Positions 43,183-51,456 of a stretch of DNA of 64,000 nt are shown in pieces (position 1 is the stretch's first letter; the number at the start of each line of letters is the position of its first letter). This stretch comes from JAXMCK01 sp046349395 (GTDB lineage Bacteria > Pseudomonadota > Alphaproteobacteria > Geminicoccales > Geminicoccaceae). The stretch lies in contig JAXMCK010000005.1 in assembly GCA_046349395.1 (NCBI GenBank), positions 496,001-560,000 on the forward strand. The letters run 5' to 3'. The notes beneath the pieces are model-generated. The model had not been told where the DNA came from. It searched no databases and saw nothing but the letters and a program-made list of their open reading frames with translations. The translations under genes were made by a program, and so were the position numbers.

Positions 43183-43706
43183 CCCGGCGCCGCCAGCTTC
43201 TCGATCCTCTCGCTGTCCAACTCGCCGTCGGCACCCCAACCCGACGCGTCCTCCGGCACCGTCGGGCGGAACGCGACGTAGAGCTGGAATCCGCGCCGCG
43301 CCAACTCGGCCGGCGGCAGCGACAAAGCCAGCCGCGCCATCGCCGCCTCGAACTCCGGCAGCGCCGCCCCGAACTTGGAGGCCAAGTACTTCTGCACGCT
43401 GGCCGGAGCGATCGCCGCCCCTTTGCTGGTGGCTCTAAGGCCATCCGGCGTCACCACCGTCGGCACCGCCCGGCCCAGGAGGTCGACGACGATCTCCTCG
43501 CCCTCGGCTGCCTTCTCCCGCCGCTCGCGCACGCCCTCCGGGCTCGGCGTGAAGATCCCGAGCCGTGCTCCCTTCGAGGCCGCCGTGATCCCGGCGACGG
43601 CCCGTCCCAGCGTCAACGCCTCCTCGTGGTCGAATCCCAGCCGCCCGGCGACGATCGTGGCCCAGAGTGTGAGCACCGGCGCGCGGTTGATCCGGATCGT
43701 GGTCAT
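43179..43706 (-). CDS. conserved hypothetical protein
   Basis: 175 residues beginning MTTIRINRAPVLTLWATIVA, a start I recognise from a conserved proteobacterial family without known function. Later segments are GRAVAGITAASKGARLGIF and EEIVVDLLGRAVPTV. No signal peptide, no clear catalytic motif. An ATG at 43721 is five codons further upstream. An imperfect palindrome ATACG-6-CGTAT sits directly in front of the gene. Confidence 0.68.
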   Translation of the reverse strand: MTTIRINRAPVLTLWATIVAGRLGFDHEEALTLGRAVAGITAASKGARLGIFTPSPEGVRERREKAAEGEEIVVDLLGRAVPTVVTPDGLRATSKGAAIAPASVQKYLASKFGAALPEFEAAMARLALSLPPAELARRGFQLYVAFRPTVPEDASGWGADGELDSERIEKLAAPG

Positions 43707-43811
43707 GCCGTTTCCCGCCATACGGATGTACGTATCGAAATGTGCGCGACGGGGCCTTCCGTCCTATGCTCTGCCTGCCCGTAGGACCGGGCAAGACCAG
43801 GGGGACTCCTC

Positions 43812-44345
43812 ATGCGCCTCGTGCTTCCCGCACTGCTCGCCGCCACCCTCGCCCTCGGCATGCCCATTGGCAGCGCCGACGCCGCAACCGCCCAGCAGCA
43901 ACGGATGACCGACTGCAACGCCGCCGCCAGCGAAGGCAAGTTCAGCGGCGACGCCCGCAAGGAGTTCATGACGGTCTGCCTCAAGGGCGATGCCGCCAGC
44001 GAGGCCGCCGCCAAGGACCTGACCCCGCAGCAGAAGCGCATGGCTTCCTGCAACGGCGAGGCGGCCGAGAAGGGCCTCACCGGCGACAAGCGCAAGTCCT
44101 TCATGAGCAGTTGCCTCAAGGGTGCGGCCCCGATCGCCAGTGCCGAGCAGGCCTGTGCCGCCCAGGCCGACGGCAAGAAGCTGGCGGGTGCCGCCCGCAC
44201 CTCATTCATGACCTCCTGCATCAAGAACAGCGGTGCCACCACCGCCGCCATGACGAAGGAGCAGACCTGCACCGGCGAGGCCGACACGAAGAAGCTGGCC
44301 GGTGCCGCCCGCACAGCCTTCTTGAAGAAGTGCATCGGCAGCTGA
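43812..44345 (+). CDS. exported PsiF-repeat protein
   Basis: 177 residues with a signal peptide (MRLVLPALLAATLALGMPIG, ADA cleavage). The mature part contains four PsiF repeats, each a Cys, about 12-20 residues with K-x-L-x-G-x-A/K-R, then F-M-x-x-C: CNAAASEGKFSGDARKEFMTVC, CNGEAAEKGLTGDKRKSFMSSC, CAAQADGKKLAGAARTSFMTSC and a final CTGEAD copy. PsiF of E. coli is phosphate-starvation inducible; function unknown. Divergent from the hypothetical gene. Followed by two hairpins. Confidence 0.88.
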   Translation: MRLVLPALLAATLALGMPIGSADAATAQQQRMTDCNAAASEGKFSGDARKEFMTVCLKGDAASEAAAKDLTPQQKRMASCNGEAAEKGLTGDKRKSFMSSCLKGAAPIASAEQACAAQADGKKLAGAARTSFMTSCIKNSGATTAAMTKEQTCTGEADTKKLAGAARTAFLKKCIGS

Positions 44346-44360
44346 GTCCGCGCTGTCCCA

Positions 44361-44416
44361 GCGGCAATAATGCCGCGCCATGCCCCTGTGCCGCCGGGAC
44401 CAATTGACCCGGCGGC
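44361..44416 (+). terminator. two consecutive hairpins after psiF-like gene
   Basis: First stem GCGGCA-ATAA-TGCCGC (44361-44376). Second stem GCCGCCGGG / CCCGGCGGC with 9-nt loop (44390-44416), perfect 9 bp. They separate the PsiF gene from the cobalamin riboswitch and probably end its transcript. Confidence 0.55.
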
Positions 44417-44419
44417 CAC

Positions 44420-44602
44420 GAACGCGCAAGCCTCGCTCCGATGGCGTCCGTGAAGGACTGAAAAGGGAAGCCGGTGCGGCCTTGGGGCCTAAGCCGGCGC
44501 TGCCCCCGCAACTGTGAGCGGCGAGCGACACCCGACGCGCCACTGGTCCCTCTGGGCCGGGAAGGCGGGTGGAGCCGGGACCCGCGAGCCAGGAGACCTG
44601 CC
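44420..44602 (+). promoter_or_regulatory. cobalamin riboswitch
   Basis: Conserved elements of the B12-sensing aptamer in order: AAAAGGGAAGCCGGTG (44459 region), GCTGCCCCCGCAACTGTGAGCGG (the B12-box core), CCACTGG, GGGAAGGCG and the end GAGCCAGGAGACCTGCC. It precedes the CbiM-like gene by about 70 bp, so cobalt transport should be shut off when cobalamin is plentiful. The 5' boundary is approximate. Confidence 0.92.
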
Positions 44603-44673
44603 ATCATCGGCCCGGTGCACGGCCCTTGGGCGGTACCGGTATCGGCACGGTGGGTGCGGCTAGGGAGTTACGG

Positions 44674-45357
44674 ATGCACATCGAGCCCGGCGTCGTCGAC
44701 GGCGCCAAGATCGTCCTCAGCTATGCGACGGCGGCCGGCGGCCTCGGCCTCGCCGCGAAGATGGCGCGCGATACCGTCCGCGAGGACGGCGGCGTCAAGG
44801 CTCTGGTCACCCGGAGTGCGGCGGCGACCGCCCTGGTCTTCGCCTTCTTCGAGATCCTGCCGCACTACGCGGTCGGCGTCTCCGAGGTGCATCTCATCCT
44901 CGGCACCACGCTGTTCCTCCTCTTCGGCGCCGGACCCGCCGCCCTCGGCCTCGCCGGCGGCCTGCTGGTGCAAGGGCTCTTCTTCGCGCCTTGGGACCTG
45001 CCGCAGTACGGCATGAACGTGACCACCCTGCTCGTCCCGCTCTGGGCCATGAGCCTGCTCGCCCGCCGCGTGATCCCGACCCGCACCGCCTATGTCGACC
45101 TCGAGTACCGCCAGGTGCTGGCGCTCTCGACCGCCTACCAGGGCGGCGTGGTCGCCTGGGTCGCCTTCTGGGCCGTCTACGGCCAGGGCTTCGGTGCCGC
45201 CAACCTCGCCGCCATCGGCTCCTTCGGTGCCGCCTACATGGCGGTGGTGATCGCCGAGCCCCTGATCGACCTCGCGGTGCTGGCCGTCGCCAAGACACTG
45301 GCACGCCCCGGCCGCGACCCGCTGCTGACCTTCCGCCTCCACCACGCGGCGGCCTGA
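44674..45357 (+). CDS. CbiM-type cobalt ECF transporter membrane component
   Basis: 227-residue inner-membrane protein with about seven helices. It begins MHIEPGVVDGAKIVLSYATA; the first Met-His pair is the known cobalt/nickel ligand of the CbiM family, which supports the ATG at 44674. Cobalt uptake is for cobalamin synthesis. The riboswitch upstream is direct evidence for a B12 link. The usual partners CbiN, CbiQ and CbiO are not adjacent, so this is a solitary S-component in this window. Confidence 0.88.
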   Translation: MHIEPGVVDGAKIVLSYATAAGGLGLAAKMARDTVREDGGVKALVTRSAAATALVFAFFEILPHYAVGVSEVHLILGTTLFLLFGAGPAALGLAGGLLVQGLFFAPWDLPQYGMNVTTLLVPLWAMSLLARRVIPTRTAYVDLEYRQVLALSTAYQGGVVAWVAFWAVYGQGFGAANLAAIGSFGAAYMAVVIAEPLIDLAVLAVAKTLARPGRDPLLTFRLHHAAA

Positions 45358-45366
45358 TCCCGGCCA

Positions 45367-45390
45367 CCCCGGCGGCCGCCGCCGCCGGGG
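45367..45390 (+). terminator. hairpin after cbiM-like gene
   Basis: Perfect 9-bp stem CCCCGGCGG / CCGCCGGGG, 6-nt loop, 9 bp after the stop. Confidence 0.6.
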
Positions 45391-45465
45391 TACCGGTTCG
45401 CTCGATACTGCCTCGCCGGAAGCCGGTGGCTTGGGCTAGGTTCGTCTCCTTCGAGGAGACACGCG

Positions 45466-46110
45466 ATGGCCGGGCAGGATCTCCGCAGTCGTTTCCGCGA
45501 CGTCGTCACGAGCGAGAACGAGCTTCGTGCTGTCGTCGGGCCGGCTCAACAACGCGCCCTCGACAAGGTCGTCCGCACGATCGACGGGCAGGCCCGGGCC
45601 TTCATCGCCCGCTCGCCCTTCCTGTTCCTCGCCACCCGACGCGCCGACGGCCGCATCGACGTCACCCCGCGCGGCGATCCGCCGGGCTTCGTGCGAGTGC
45701 TCGACGACGCGACCCTCGCCATCCCCGACCGCCCCGGCAACAAGCGGATCGACACCTTCCGCAACCTGCTGGCCGACCCGCATATCGGCCTGATCTTCAT
45801 CGTCCCCGGCATCACCCACACGCTGCGCGTGCACGGCGAGGCCGTGATCGTGCGCGACCCGGAGCTGCGGGAATCCATGGCCGAGCAGGGCAAGGTGCCC
45901 GATCACGCCCTCGTCGTCGGCGTGACCGAGGTCATGTCCCACTGCCCGAAATGCATGCTCCGTGCCGGCCTCTGGCAGGTCGATACCTGGCCTGGGCGTG
46001 ACGCTCTGCCGAGTTTCGCCGAGATGCTGAAGGCCCATACGCAGATGCCGGCCCCGGTCGACGACATTCAGGCCATGATCGATAGAGCCAGTCGCGAAAC
46101 GCTCTACTAG
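45466..46110 (+). CDS. pyridoxamine 5'-phosphate oxidase-like FMN-binding protein
   Basis: 214 residues of the split-barrel FMN-binding fold, of the larger MSMEG_1061 type. Core: FIARSPFLFLATRRADGRIDVTPRGDPPGFVRVLDDATLAIPDRPGNKRIDTFRNLLADPHIGLIF, and later VMSHCPKCMLRAGLW. Actual oxidase or reductase activity is unknown. Its stop is 36 bp before the DUF1330 gene, suggesting co-transcription. Confidence 0.85.
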   Translation: MAGQDLRSRFRDVVTSENELRAVVGPAQQRALDKVVRTIDGQARAFIARSPFLFLATRRADGRIDVTPRGDPPGFVRVLDDATLAIPDRPGNKRIDTFRNLLADPHIGLIFIVPGITHTLRVHGEAVIVRDPELRESMAEQGKVPDHALVVGVTEVMSHCPKCMLRAGLWQVDTWPGRDALPSFAEMLKAHTQMPAPVDDIQAMIDRASRETLY

Positions 46111-46145
46111 CGGCGGACCGGCTAAACAACGCAACGGAGGATGCC

Positions 46146-46439
46146 GTGCCCAAGGCCTACTGGATCGCCACCTACCGCTCGATCACGGACGAGACGGCGC
46201 TCGCCGCCTATGCGACGCTTGCCGGACCGGCGATCCGCGATGCCGGCGGGCGCATGGTCGCCCGGGGAAACCCGGCGGCGGTTCTCGAAGAGGGGCTGAA
46301 CCTGCGCGCGGTGGTCATCGAGTTCGACTCCGTGGCGGCCGCCCTCGCCGCCTACGAAAGCCCCGCTTATCAGAAAGCACACGATGCGCTGGGCGACGCC
46401 GCCGTCCGCGACATCCGCATCGTCGAAGGCGTCGAGTGA
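46146..46439 (+). CDS. DUF1330 family protein
   Basis: 97-residue ferredoxin-like alpha+beta dimer family protein. Recognised from PKAYWIATYRSI, RMVARGNPAAVLEE, VVIEFDSVAAALAAYESPAYQKA and the end VRDIRIVEGV. GTG start at 46146 with GGAGG 7 bp upstream. Function of the family unknown. 13 bp before the methyltransferase start. Confidence 0.88.
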   Translation: MPKAYWIATYRSITDETALAAYATLAGPAIRDAGGRMVARGNPAAVLEEGLNLRAVVIEFDSVAAALAAYESPAYQKAHDALGDAAVRDIRIVEGVE

Positions 46440-46452
46440 CCGGACGAGCCGC

Positions 46453-47259
46453 ATGATCCCATCCTCCACCTTCAACGCCAGCGACGGCGCCGCCTACGAG
46501 CAGATGATGGGCCGCTGGAGCCAGCGGCTGGCCGAGCCCTTCCTCGACGTCGCCGGCCCCGTCGCCGACGGCCACATTCTCGACGTCGGCTGCGGCACCG
46601 GCAGCCTGACCCTGGCCCTCGCACGCCGCTCCCCGAACAGTCGCGTGCAGGGCCTCGACTACTCCCCCGACTACGTCGCCTTCGCGCGGGCGCGGACGGA
46701 CGATCCGCGCCTCGCCTTCCAGCAGGGCGACGCCTGCGCGATGCCCTTCCCGGACGCCGCCTTCGACCAGGTCCTCTCCCTCCTGATGCTGCACTTCGTG
46801 CCCCGCGCCCCCGACGCCATCGCGGAGATGCGGCGCGTCGCCCGGCCCGGAGCCACCGTCGCCGCCACGGTCTGGGACGCGCGCAGCATGGTCGCCCACC
46901 GCATCATGCTCGACACCGCCGCCGTGATCGACCCCGAGGGCGACGCACGCCGCGCCCAAAGCCTCGTCCGCCCGATGACCCGCCCCGGCGAACTGGCCGC
47001 CGCGTGGCAAGCAGCCGGCTTCCGCGACGTGCGCGACACCACGCTGACGATCCGCATGGAGTTCGCGGACTTCGACGACTTCTGGAGCCCCTATCTCGGC
47101 GGCCAGGGCCCGGGTGCAGGCTACGTGACCGCCCTGGATGGCGCCGCCCGCGACCGGCTCCGCGACCATGTCCGCCGCGCCTACCTGGACGGCGAGGCGG
47201 ACGGCCCCCGCTCCTACACCGCCGCCGCCTGGGCCGTGCGCGGCATCGCCCCAGGCTAG
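46453..47259 (+). CDS. class I SAM-dependent methyltransferase
   Basis: 268 residues. Motif I is HILDVGCGTGSLTLALA near residue 45; then LDYSPDYVAFAR, FQQGDACAMPFPDAAFDQVLSLLMLHFV and LRRVARPG-type post II (MRRVARPGATVAATVWD). The substrate is unknown. The ATG at 46453 follows GAGCC; upstream in-frame codons overlap the DUF1330 gene. Convergent with the GlxA regulator (4-bp overlap). Confidence 0.9.
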   Translation: MIPSSTFNASDGAAYEQMMGRWSQRLAEPFLDVAGPVADGHILDVGCGTGSLTLALARRSPNSRVQGLDYSPDYVAFARARTDDPRLAFQQGDACAMPFPDAAFDQVLSLLMLHFVPRAPDAIAEMRRVARPGATVAATVWDARSMVAHRIMLDTAAVIDPEGDARRAQSLVRPMTRPGELAAAWQAAGFRDVRDTTLTIRMEFADFDDFWSPYLGGQGPGAGYVTALDGAARDRLRDHVRRAYLDGEADGPRSYTAAAWAVRGIAPG

Positions 47260-48272
47260 GCTTCCGACAGCATGCGCTGCCCGTGGCCGAACCGTTCGCG
47301 ATAGTCGCGCGGACTGAGCTTCGTCGCCCGGCCGAAATGAAGGCGCAACGTCGCCACGCTGCAAAACCCCGAGAGGCGCGCCACCTCCTCGACCGGCAGG
47401 GCGGTCGCCTCCAGCAGGCGCCTTGCAGCGTCCACCCGCACCCCGGCCAGCCAGTCGCCCGGCGACGTGCCGGTCGCCTCGGAAAAGCGGCGCAGGAAGC
47501 TGCGCTCGCTCATCGCCGCCTCGCGCGCCATCGCCGCCACCGTCCAATGCTGCTGCGGCGCCGCGCGCACACGGTCGAGCAGCGGGGCCAACCGGCTCTG
47601 CGGCCGCTTCGGCACCGGCCGCTCCACGAACTGCGCCTGACCGCCGCTGCGATGCGCCGGCATGACGAGCCGCCGCGCCACGCTGTTGGCGGCTTCCGCT
47701 CCGAAGTCGGCGCGCACGATGTGCAGCATCAGGTCGATGCCCGCAGCCGACCCCGCCGACGTCAAGACGCGGTCCTCCTCCACATAGAGCACCGACGCGT
47801 CGACCTCGACCGCCGGGTGCGCCGCGGCCAGCGCCTCGGCATAGCGCCAATGGGTCGCCGCCCGCTTGCCGTCGAGCAGCCCCGTTGCCGCCAGCACGAA
47901 CGCTCCCGAGCAGATCGACGCCAGCCGCGCGCCACGCCCATGAGCCGCCCGCAGCGCCTCCGTCAACGGCGCCGGCACCGGCAGGCCGGCCCCCTTCCAG
48001 CCAGGCACGACGATCAGGTCCGCACGCTCCAAGAGCGCCATCCCGCCGTCGACCTCGACCCGTAGGCCGCCATGCGCCCGCAGCGGCCCGGGCTCGATCG
48101 CGGCCGTCGCGAAGCGGTACCAGCCCGGCCCCATCTCCGGCCGCGCCAGCCCGAACACCTCCGCCACGATCGCGAACTCAAAGGTGCAGAGCCCGTCATA
48201 GGCCAGCGCCACGACGAGCGGTCCCGTGGTCCCGGCCTCGGCGAGAACCGACTCTGGCGTGATCTTGTGCAT
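47256..48272 (-). CDS. GlxA family AraC-type transcriptional regulator
   Basis: 338 residues in two domains. N-terminal DJ-1/PfpI-like domain: VVALAYDGLCTFEFAIVAEVFGL and ARLASICSGAFVLAATGLLDGKRAATHWRYA, with the Cys of the nucleophile elbow. C-terminal AraC helix-turn-helix pair: MAREAAMSERSFLRRFSEATGTSPGDWLAGVRVDAARRLLE and VARLSGFCSVATLRLHFGRATKLSPRDYR. Start chosen at the ATG 48272 (AGGA upstream); ATG 48281 and GTG 48296 are alternatives. Divergent from the rhodanese gene, which is a plausible target. Confidence 0.9.
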   Translation of the reverse strand: MHKITPESVLAEAGTTGPLVVALAYDGLCTFEFAIVAEVFGLARPEMGPGWYRFATAAIEPGPLRAHGGLRVEVDGGMALLERADLIVVPGWKGAGLPVPAPLTEALRAAHGRGARLASICSGAFVLAATGLLDGKRAATHWRYAEALAAAHPAVEVDASVLYVEEDRVLTSAGSAAGIDLMLHIVRADFGAEAANSVARRLVMPAHRSGGQAQFVERPVPKRPQSRLAPLLDRVRAAPQQHWTVAAMAREAAMSERSFLRRFSEATGTSPGDWLAGVRVDAARRLLEATALPVEEVARLSGFCSVATLRLHFGRATKLSPRDYRERFGHGQRMLSEA

Positions 48273-48348
48273 GGATGGCATTCCTGCCACTCGCACCCGC
48301 CGAGCGGAAGCGTGATCGTGCCGTCAGCACCCGCACGAGGAGCCGACC

Positions 48349-48768
48349 ATGCCCAGCGCCGTCGCAACGATCCCCGCCGCCCCGCCCGCCGAGGCCGAGG
48401 CGCACTTCGCCGCCGAGTTCACCTTCGAGACCGACTGCTGGGACGTGCACGATGCCCTCGGCAAGGGGGCCGACTTCGTCCTGCTCGACGTCCGCTCGCC
48501 GGCCCTCTTCACCCGCGGCCACGTGCCAGGAGCGTTCAACCTGCCGCACGGCAAGATCATCGCCTCGAAGCTCGCACCCTGGCCCGAAGGTACCCTGTTC
48601 GTGACCTATTGCGCCGGCCCACACTGCAACGGTGCGGCCCGCGGTGCCCTGCGTCTCGCCCGTCTCGGCCGCCCGGTGAAGATCATGGCGGGCGGCATCG
48701 CCGGCTGGCTGGACGAGGGCTTCGCGCTGGAAAGCGCGCCTGTGGCTGCCGAGGTCGCCCCGAGCTAG
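48349..48768 (+). CDS. rhodanese-domain sulfurtransferase
   Basis: 139 residues with one rhodanese module: DFVLLDVRSPALFTRGHVPGAFNLPHGKI and the active-site loop YCAGPHCNGAARGALRLARLG (Cys in first C position), then KIMAGGIAGWLDEGF. Transfers sulfane sulfur in this family; acceptor unknown. It is divergently placed to the GlxA-type regulator with 76 bp between starts. GAGGAG precedes the ATG. Confidence 0.9.
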   Translation: MPSAVATIPAAPPAEAEAHFAAEFTFETDCWDVHDALGKGADFVLLDVRSPALFTRGHVPGAFNLPHGKIIASKLAPWPEGTLFVTYCAGPHCNGAARGALRLARLGRPVKIMAGGIAGWLDEGFALESAPVAAEVAPS

Positions 48769-49280
48769 CCGGCCTGCAGCCGCGCCAGGTTCGCCTGCGC
48801 CTTCTCACGCACCTCGGGCTCGAACTCGTCCGCGAAGTCGAGCACGATCCGCTCGAAGGCGCAGTCCAGCCGCCCATGCCGCGCGAACACCTCGAGTCCC
48901 GGCGACATGTCGTGCGCGATCACCGCCCGGGCGACGACCTCCTTCGCACCCAGGCGCTTGACCTGCGCGTCGATGCGCTGCGCTGGGGTCCGCTTCGCCT
49001 TCGTCGTGTGCGCGAGGTACGCCTCGTAGATCCGCGCCGACTCCTTCACCCGCTCGCCCAGGTCCAACTCCGCACTCGGCCGGCCGCGCTGCGCGAACAG
49101 GGCCGCCTCGCCGAGTTGGCCCAAACGCTCGTCGATGGCATCGATCAGCTCCGGCGCACCCGCATTGCCGAGCCGGGTCTTGAAGCCCAGCAGCCAAGTC
49201 TTGTCCTGCGATCGCATGATCGACGGGATCGCCACCGCCGGATTGGGCCCTTTCGCCGCCAATGCGTGCGAAGATTTCAT
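48765..49280 (-). CDS. hypothetical cytoplasmic helical protein
   Basis: 171 residues, charged and mostly helical: FKTRLGNAGAPELIDAIDERLGQLGEAALFAQRGRP, RVKESARIYEAYLAHTTKAKRTPAQRIDAQVKRLGAKEVVARAVIA and FERIVLDFADEFEPEVREKAQANLARLQ. Not assigned to a family. The ATG at 49280 follows GAAGGCGAC; upstream in-frame ATGs exist but their added sequence is low-complexity. Shares 4 bp with the rhodanese gene at its 3' end. Confidence 0.6.
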   Translation of the reverse strand: MKSSHALAAKGPNPAVAIPSIMRSQDKTWLLGFKTRLGNAGAPELIDAIDERLGQLGEAALFAQRGRPSAELDLGERVKESARIYEAYLAHTTKAKRTPAQRIDAQVKRLGAKEVVARAVIAHDMSPGLEVFARHGRLDCAFERIVLDFADEFEPEVREKAQANLARLQAG

Positions 49281-49501
49281 CGCTGTCGCCTTCTTACATT
49301 TTCGCGAGGGAGTTCTGCCGGGCGCGCCGCGAATTGGCCGGGCACGGAACGGCATCTTCACTCCTTGTAACCGCCAGGGTCTCGATTCGTAAGGGCCACC
49401 GGCGTCGCAGCCTCGGCCGGAGCGCTCCAACAAGACGGTTCCCCAACCCGACCGGGCGCGCCATCCTCGCCGCCGAGCCCTCGACCCAAGGACCCGCAGC
49501 C

Positions 49502-51028
49502 ATGATCCGCACCGGCCGCCAGTATATCGATTCGATCCGCGACGGCCGCCTGGTCTACGTCAACGGCGAGCGGGTGAAGGACGTCGCGACCCACCCGATG
49601 TTCAAGCCGCTCGTCGACATCCGGGCGCGCATCTACGACCTGCAGCACGACGCCCGCACACAAGCCGTCATGACCTCTGTCGAGGACGGCGAGCGCAACG
49701 CGATCGGCAACAAGCTGCCGCGCACGCAGGAGGACTGGTGGGACAAGCGCCGCGCCACCGACCTCGTGCTGGAGGAGATCGGCGGTGTCGTCACCCGTGT
49801 CGGCGACGAGACCGTCGGCGAGATGTGGTCGCTGTTCGACGGCCAGGACGTGCTGAACGAGGTCGATCCCAAGTTCTCCGCCAACATCCGCAACCACATC
49901 CAGCGCGTCCTGCAGGCCGACCCCTTCCACGTCTCGGCCAACACCGATCCCAAGGGCGACCGCTCCAAGCCGCCGCAGGAGCAGGACCCCGACATGCTGC
50001 TGCACGTGGTGAAGGAGACCGCTGCCGGCATCGTCGTCCGTGGGGCCAAGTACGAGACGGCCGCGGCTTATGCCAACCAGGCCTTCACCAAGCCCACCAT
50101 CGCCAACTGGGGCAACGACGCCTACTCGGACTACGCCGTCGGCTTCATCTGCGATCTCGGCTCGCCGAACCTGAAGTTCATCTGCCGCACGGGCTTCGCC
50201 GGCCGCGCACCCGAGCGCGACTACCCGCTGAGCAACCGCTTCGACGAGGTCGACACCCTCGTCGTCTTCGACAATGTGCTGATCCCCTGGGAAAACGTGC
50301 TCTTCTACCGGCACACCAAGGCCGCGGCCTTCATCCGCGCAACGCTGCACCGCTACTCGGCCTTCGCCTTCGTCCAGCGCAATCTGAAGCTGGCCGACAT
50401 GCTGATCGGGGCCGCCCTCTTCAACGCCCGCCAGACCGGCCTCGACAAGCAGCAGGCGGTGCAGGAGAAGCTCTCCCAGCTCGCCGTCTACCGCGAGGGC
50501 ATCAACGCCCATCTCACGGCCGCTATCGCCCTGGCCGAGCGCAGCCCCGCCGGCCTCATGATGCCGAACCAGTCGCTACTCTACACCGGCCGCGTGCTGG
50601 CCTGCTCGCAGCTGCACGAGATGATCCACATCGCGCGTGAGCTCTGCGGCGGCCAGATCTGCGTCACCCCCGACGTCGCCGCCTTCGAGGCCCCCGAGAC
50701 GAAGCCCTGGCTCGACAAGTTCTACACGGTGAACGAGGGCTGGGTCGCCGAGGACCGCCGCAAGCTCCTGGCCTTCGCCCGCGACCTCGTGAACAGCGAC
50801 TATGCCGGCCACCGCCTCACCTTCCAGCTCTTCGCCCAGAGCCCGCCCTTCGCGCATCTGGCGGCCGTGTACCGCAACTTCGACTGGGACGGCCCGCTCG
50901 ACTTCGTGAAGAAGGCGGCCGGCCTCTCCGACAATGTCATGAAGCCGACGAAGCGCCCGCCCGGCGACGGTGCCGTCCGGCAATGGTTCGAGGAGCACGG
51001 AGCCCACACGAAGATCGCGGCCGAGTGA
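49502..51028 (+). CDS. 4-hydroxyphenylacetate 3-monooxygenase (HpaB)-family oxygenase
   Basis: 508-residue FADH2-dependent monooxygenase of the HpaB/PvcC family. Start MIRTGRQYIDSIRDGRLVYVNGERVKDV is the characteristic N-terminus. Further: WGNDAYSDYAVGFICDLGSPNLK, VVFDNVLIPWENVLFYRH and MIHIARELCGGQICVTPD. Known members hydroxylate phenolic or related substrates using reduced flavin from a separate reductase (HpaC), which is not in this window. First gene of a three-gene operon with RidA (overlapping start) and a Rieske oxygenase. Upstream in-frame codons were rejected as they overlap the neighbour's leader. Confidence 0.88.
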   Translation: MIRTGRQYIDSIRDGRLVYVNGERVKDVATHPMFKPLVDIRARIYDLQHDARTQAVMTSVEDGERNAIGNKLPRTQEDWWDKRRATDLVLEEIGGVVTRVGDETVGEMWSLFDGQDVLNEVDPKFSANIRNHIQRVLQADPFHVSANTDPKGDRSKPPQEQDPDMLLHVVKETAAGIVVRGAKYETAAAYANQAFTKPTIANWGNDAYSDYAVGFICDLGSPNLKFICRTGFAGRAPERDYPLSNRFDEVDTLVVFDNVLIPWENVLFYRHTKAAAFIRATLHRYSAFAFVQRNLKLADMLIGAALFNARQTGLDKQQAVQEKLSQLAVYREGINAHLTAAIALAERSPAGLMMPNQSLLYTGRVLACSQLHEMIHIARELCGGQICVTPDVAAFEAPETKPWLDKFYTVNEGWVAEDRRKLLAFARDLVNSDYAGHRLTFQLFAQSPPFAHLAAVYRNFDWDGPLDFVKKAAGLSDNVMKPTKRPPGDGAVRQWFEEHGAHTKIAAE

Positions 51029-51033
51029 TCGCC

Positions 51034-51456
51034 ATGGCCCACACCCGTCTGCGCAAGTTCAACACCAAGGACACCTACCCGGAGCAGAAGCTCGACAACG
51101 ACCTCTGCCAGGTGGTCGTCGCCCGCGGCACCATGGTCTTCGTCCGCGGCCAGGTCGGCCAGGACCTCGACACGGCGACGAACGTCGGCATCGGCGACGC
51201 CGCCGCCCAGGCCGACCAGGCGATGGCCAACATCGCCCGCCTGCTGGACGAGGCCGGCGCCAGACTCGAGCACATCACCAAGATCACGATCTACCTGATC
51301 GATCCGCGCTACCGCGAGGCCGTCTACCGCACCGTCGGCCGCTGGCTGAAGGGTGTGTTCCCCGTCTCCACGGGCCTCGTCGTCTCGGCCCTGGCCCGCC
51401 CCGAATGGCTGGTCGAGATCGACGTCACCGCCGTCATCCCGGACGCCTCCGCATGA
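51034..51456 (+). CDS. RidA family (YjgF/YER057c/UK114) protein
   Basis: 140 residues. RidA motifs: VFVRGQVGQDLDTATNVGIGDAAAQADQAMANIARLLDEAG, ITKITIYLIDPRYREAVYRTV and the ending PVSTGLVVSALARPEWLVEIDVTAVI. RidA enzymes hydrolyse reactive enamines/imines; in catabolic operons related proteins act as deaminases or product hydrolases. A GTG at 51025 overlapping the HpaB-like stop is also possible; the ATG at 51034 is favoured by family length. Confidence 0.9.
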   Translation: MAHTRLRKFNTKDTYPEQKLDNDLCQVVVARGTMVFVRGQVGQDLDTATNVGIGDAAAQADQAMANIARLLDEAGARLEHITKITIYLIDPRYREAVYRTVGRWLKGVFPVSTGLVVSALARPEWLVEIDVTAVIPDASA

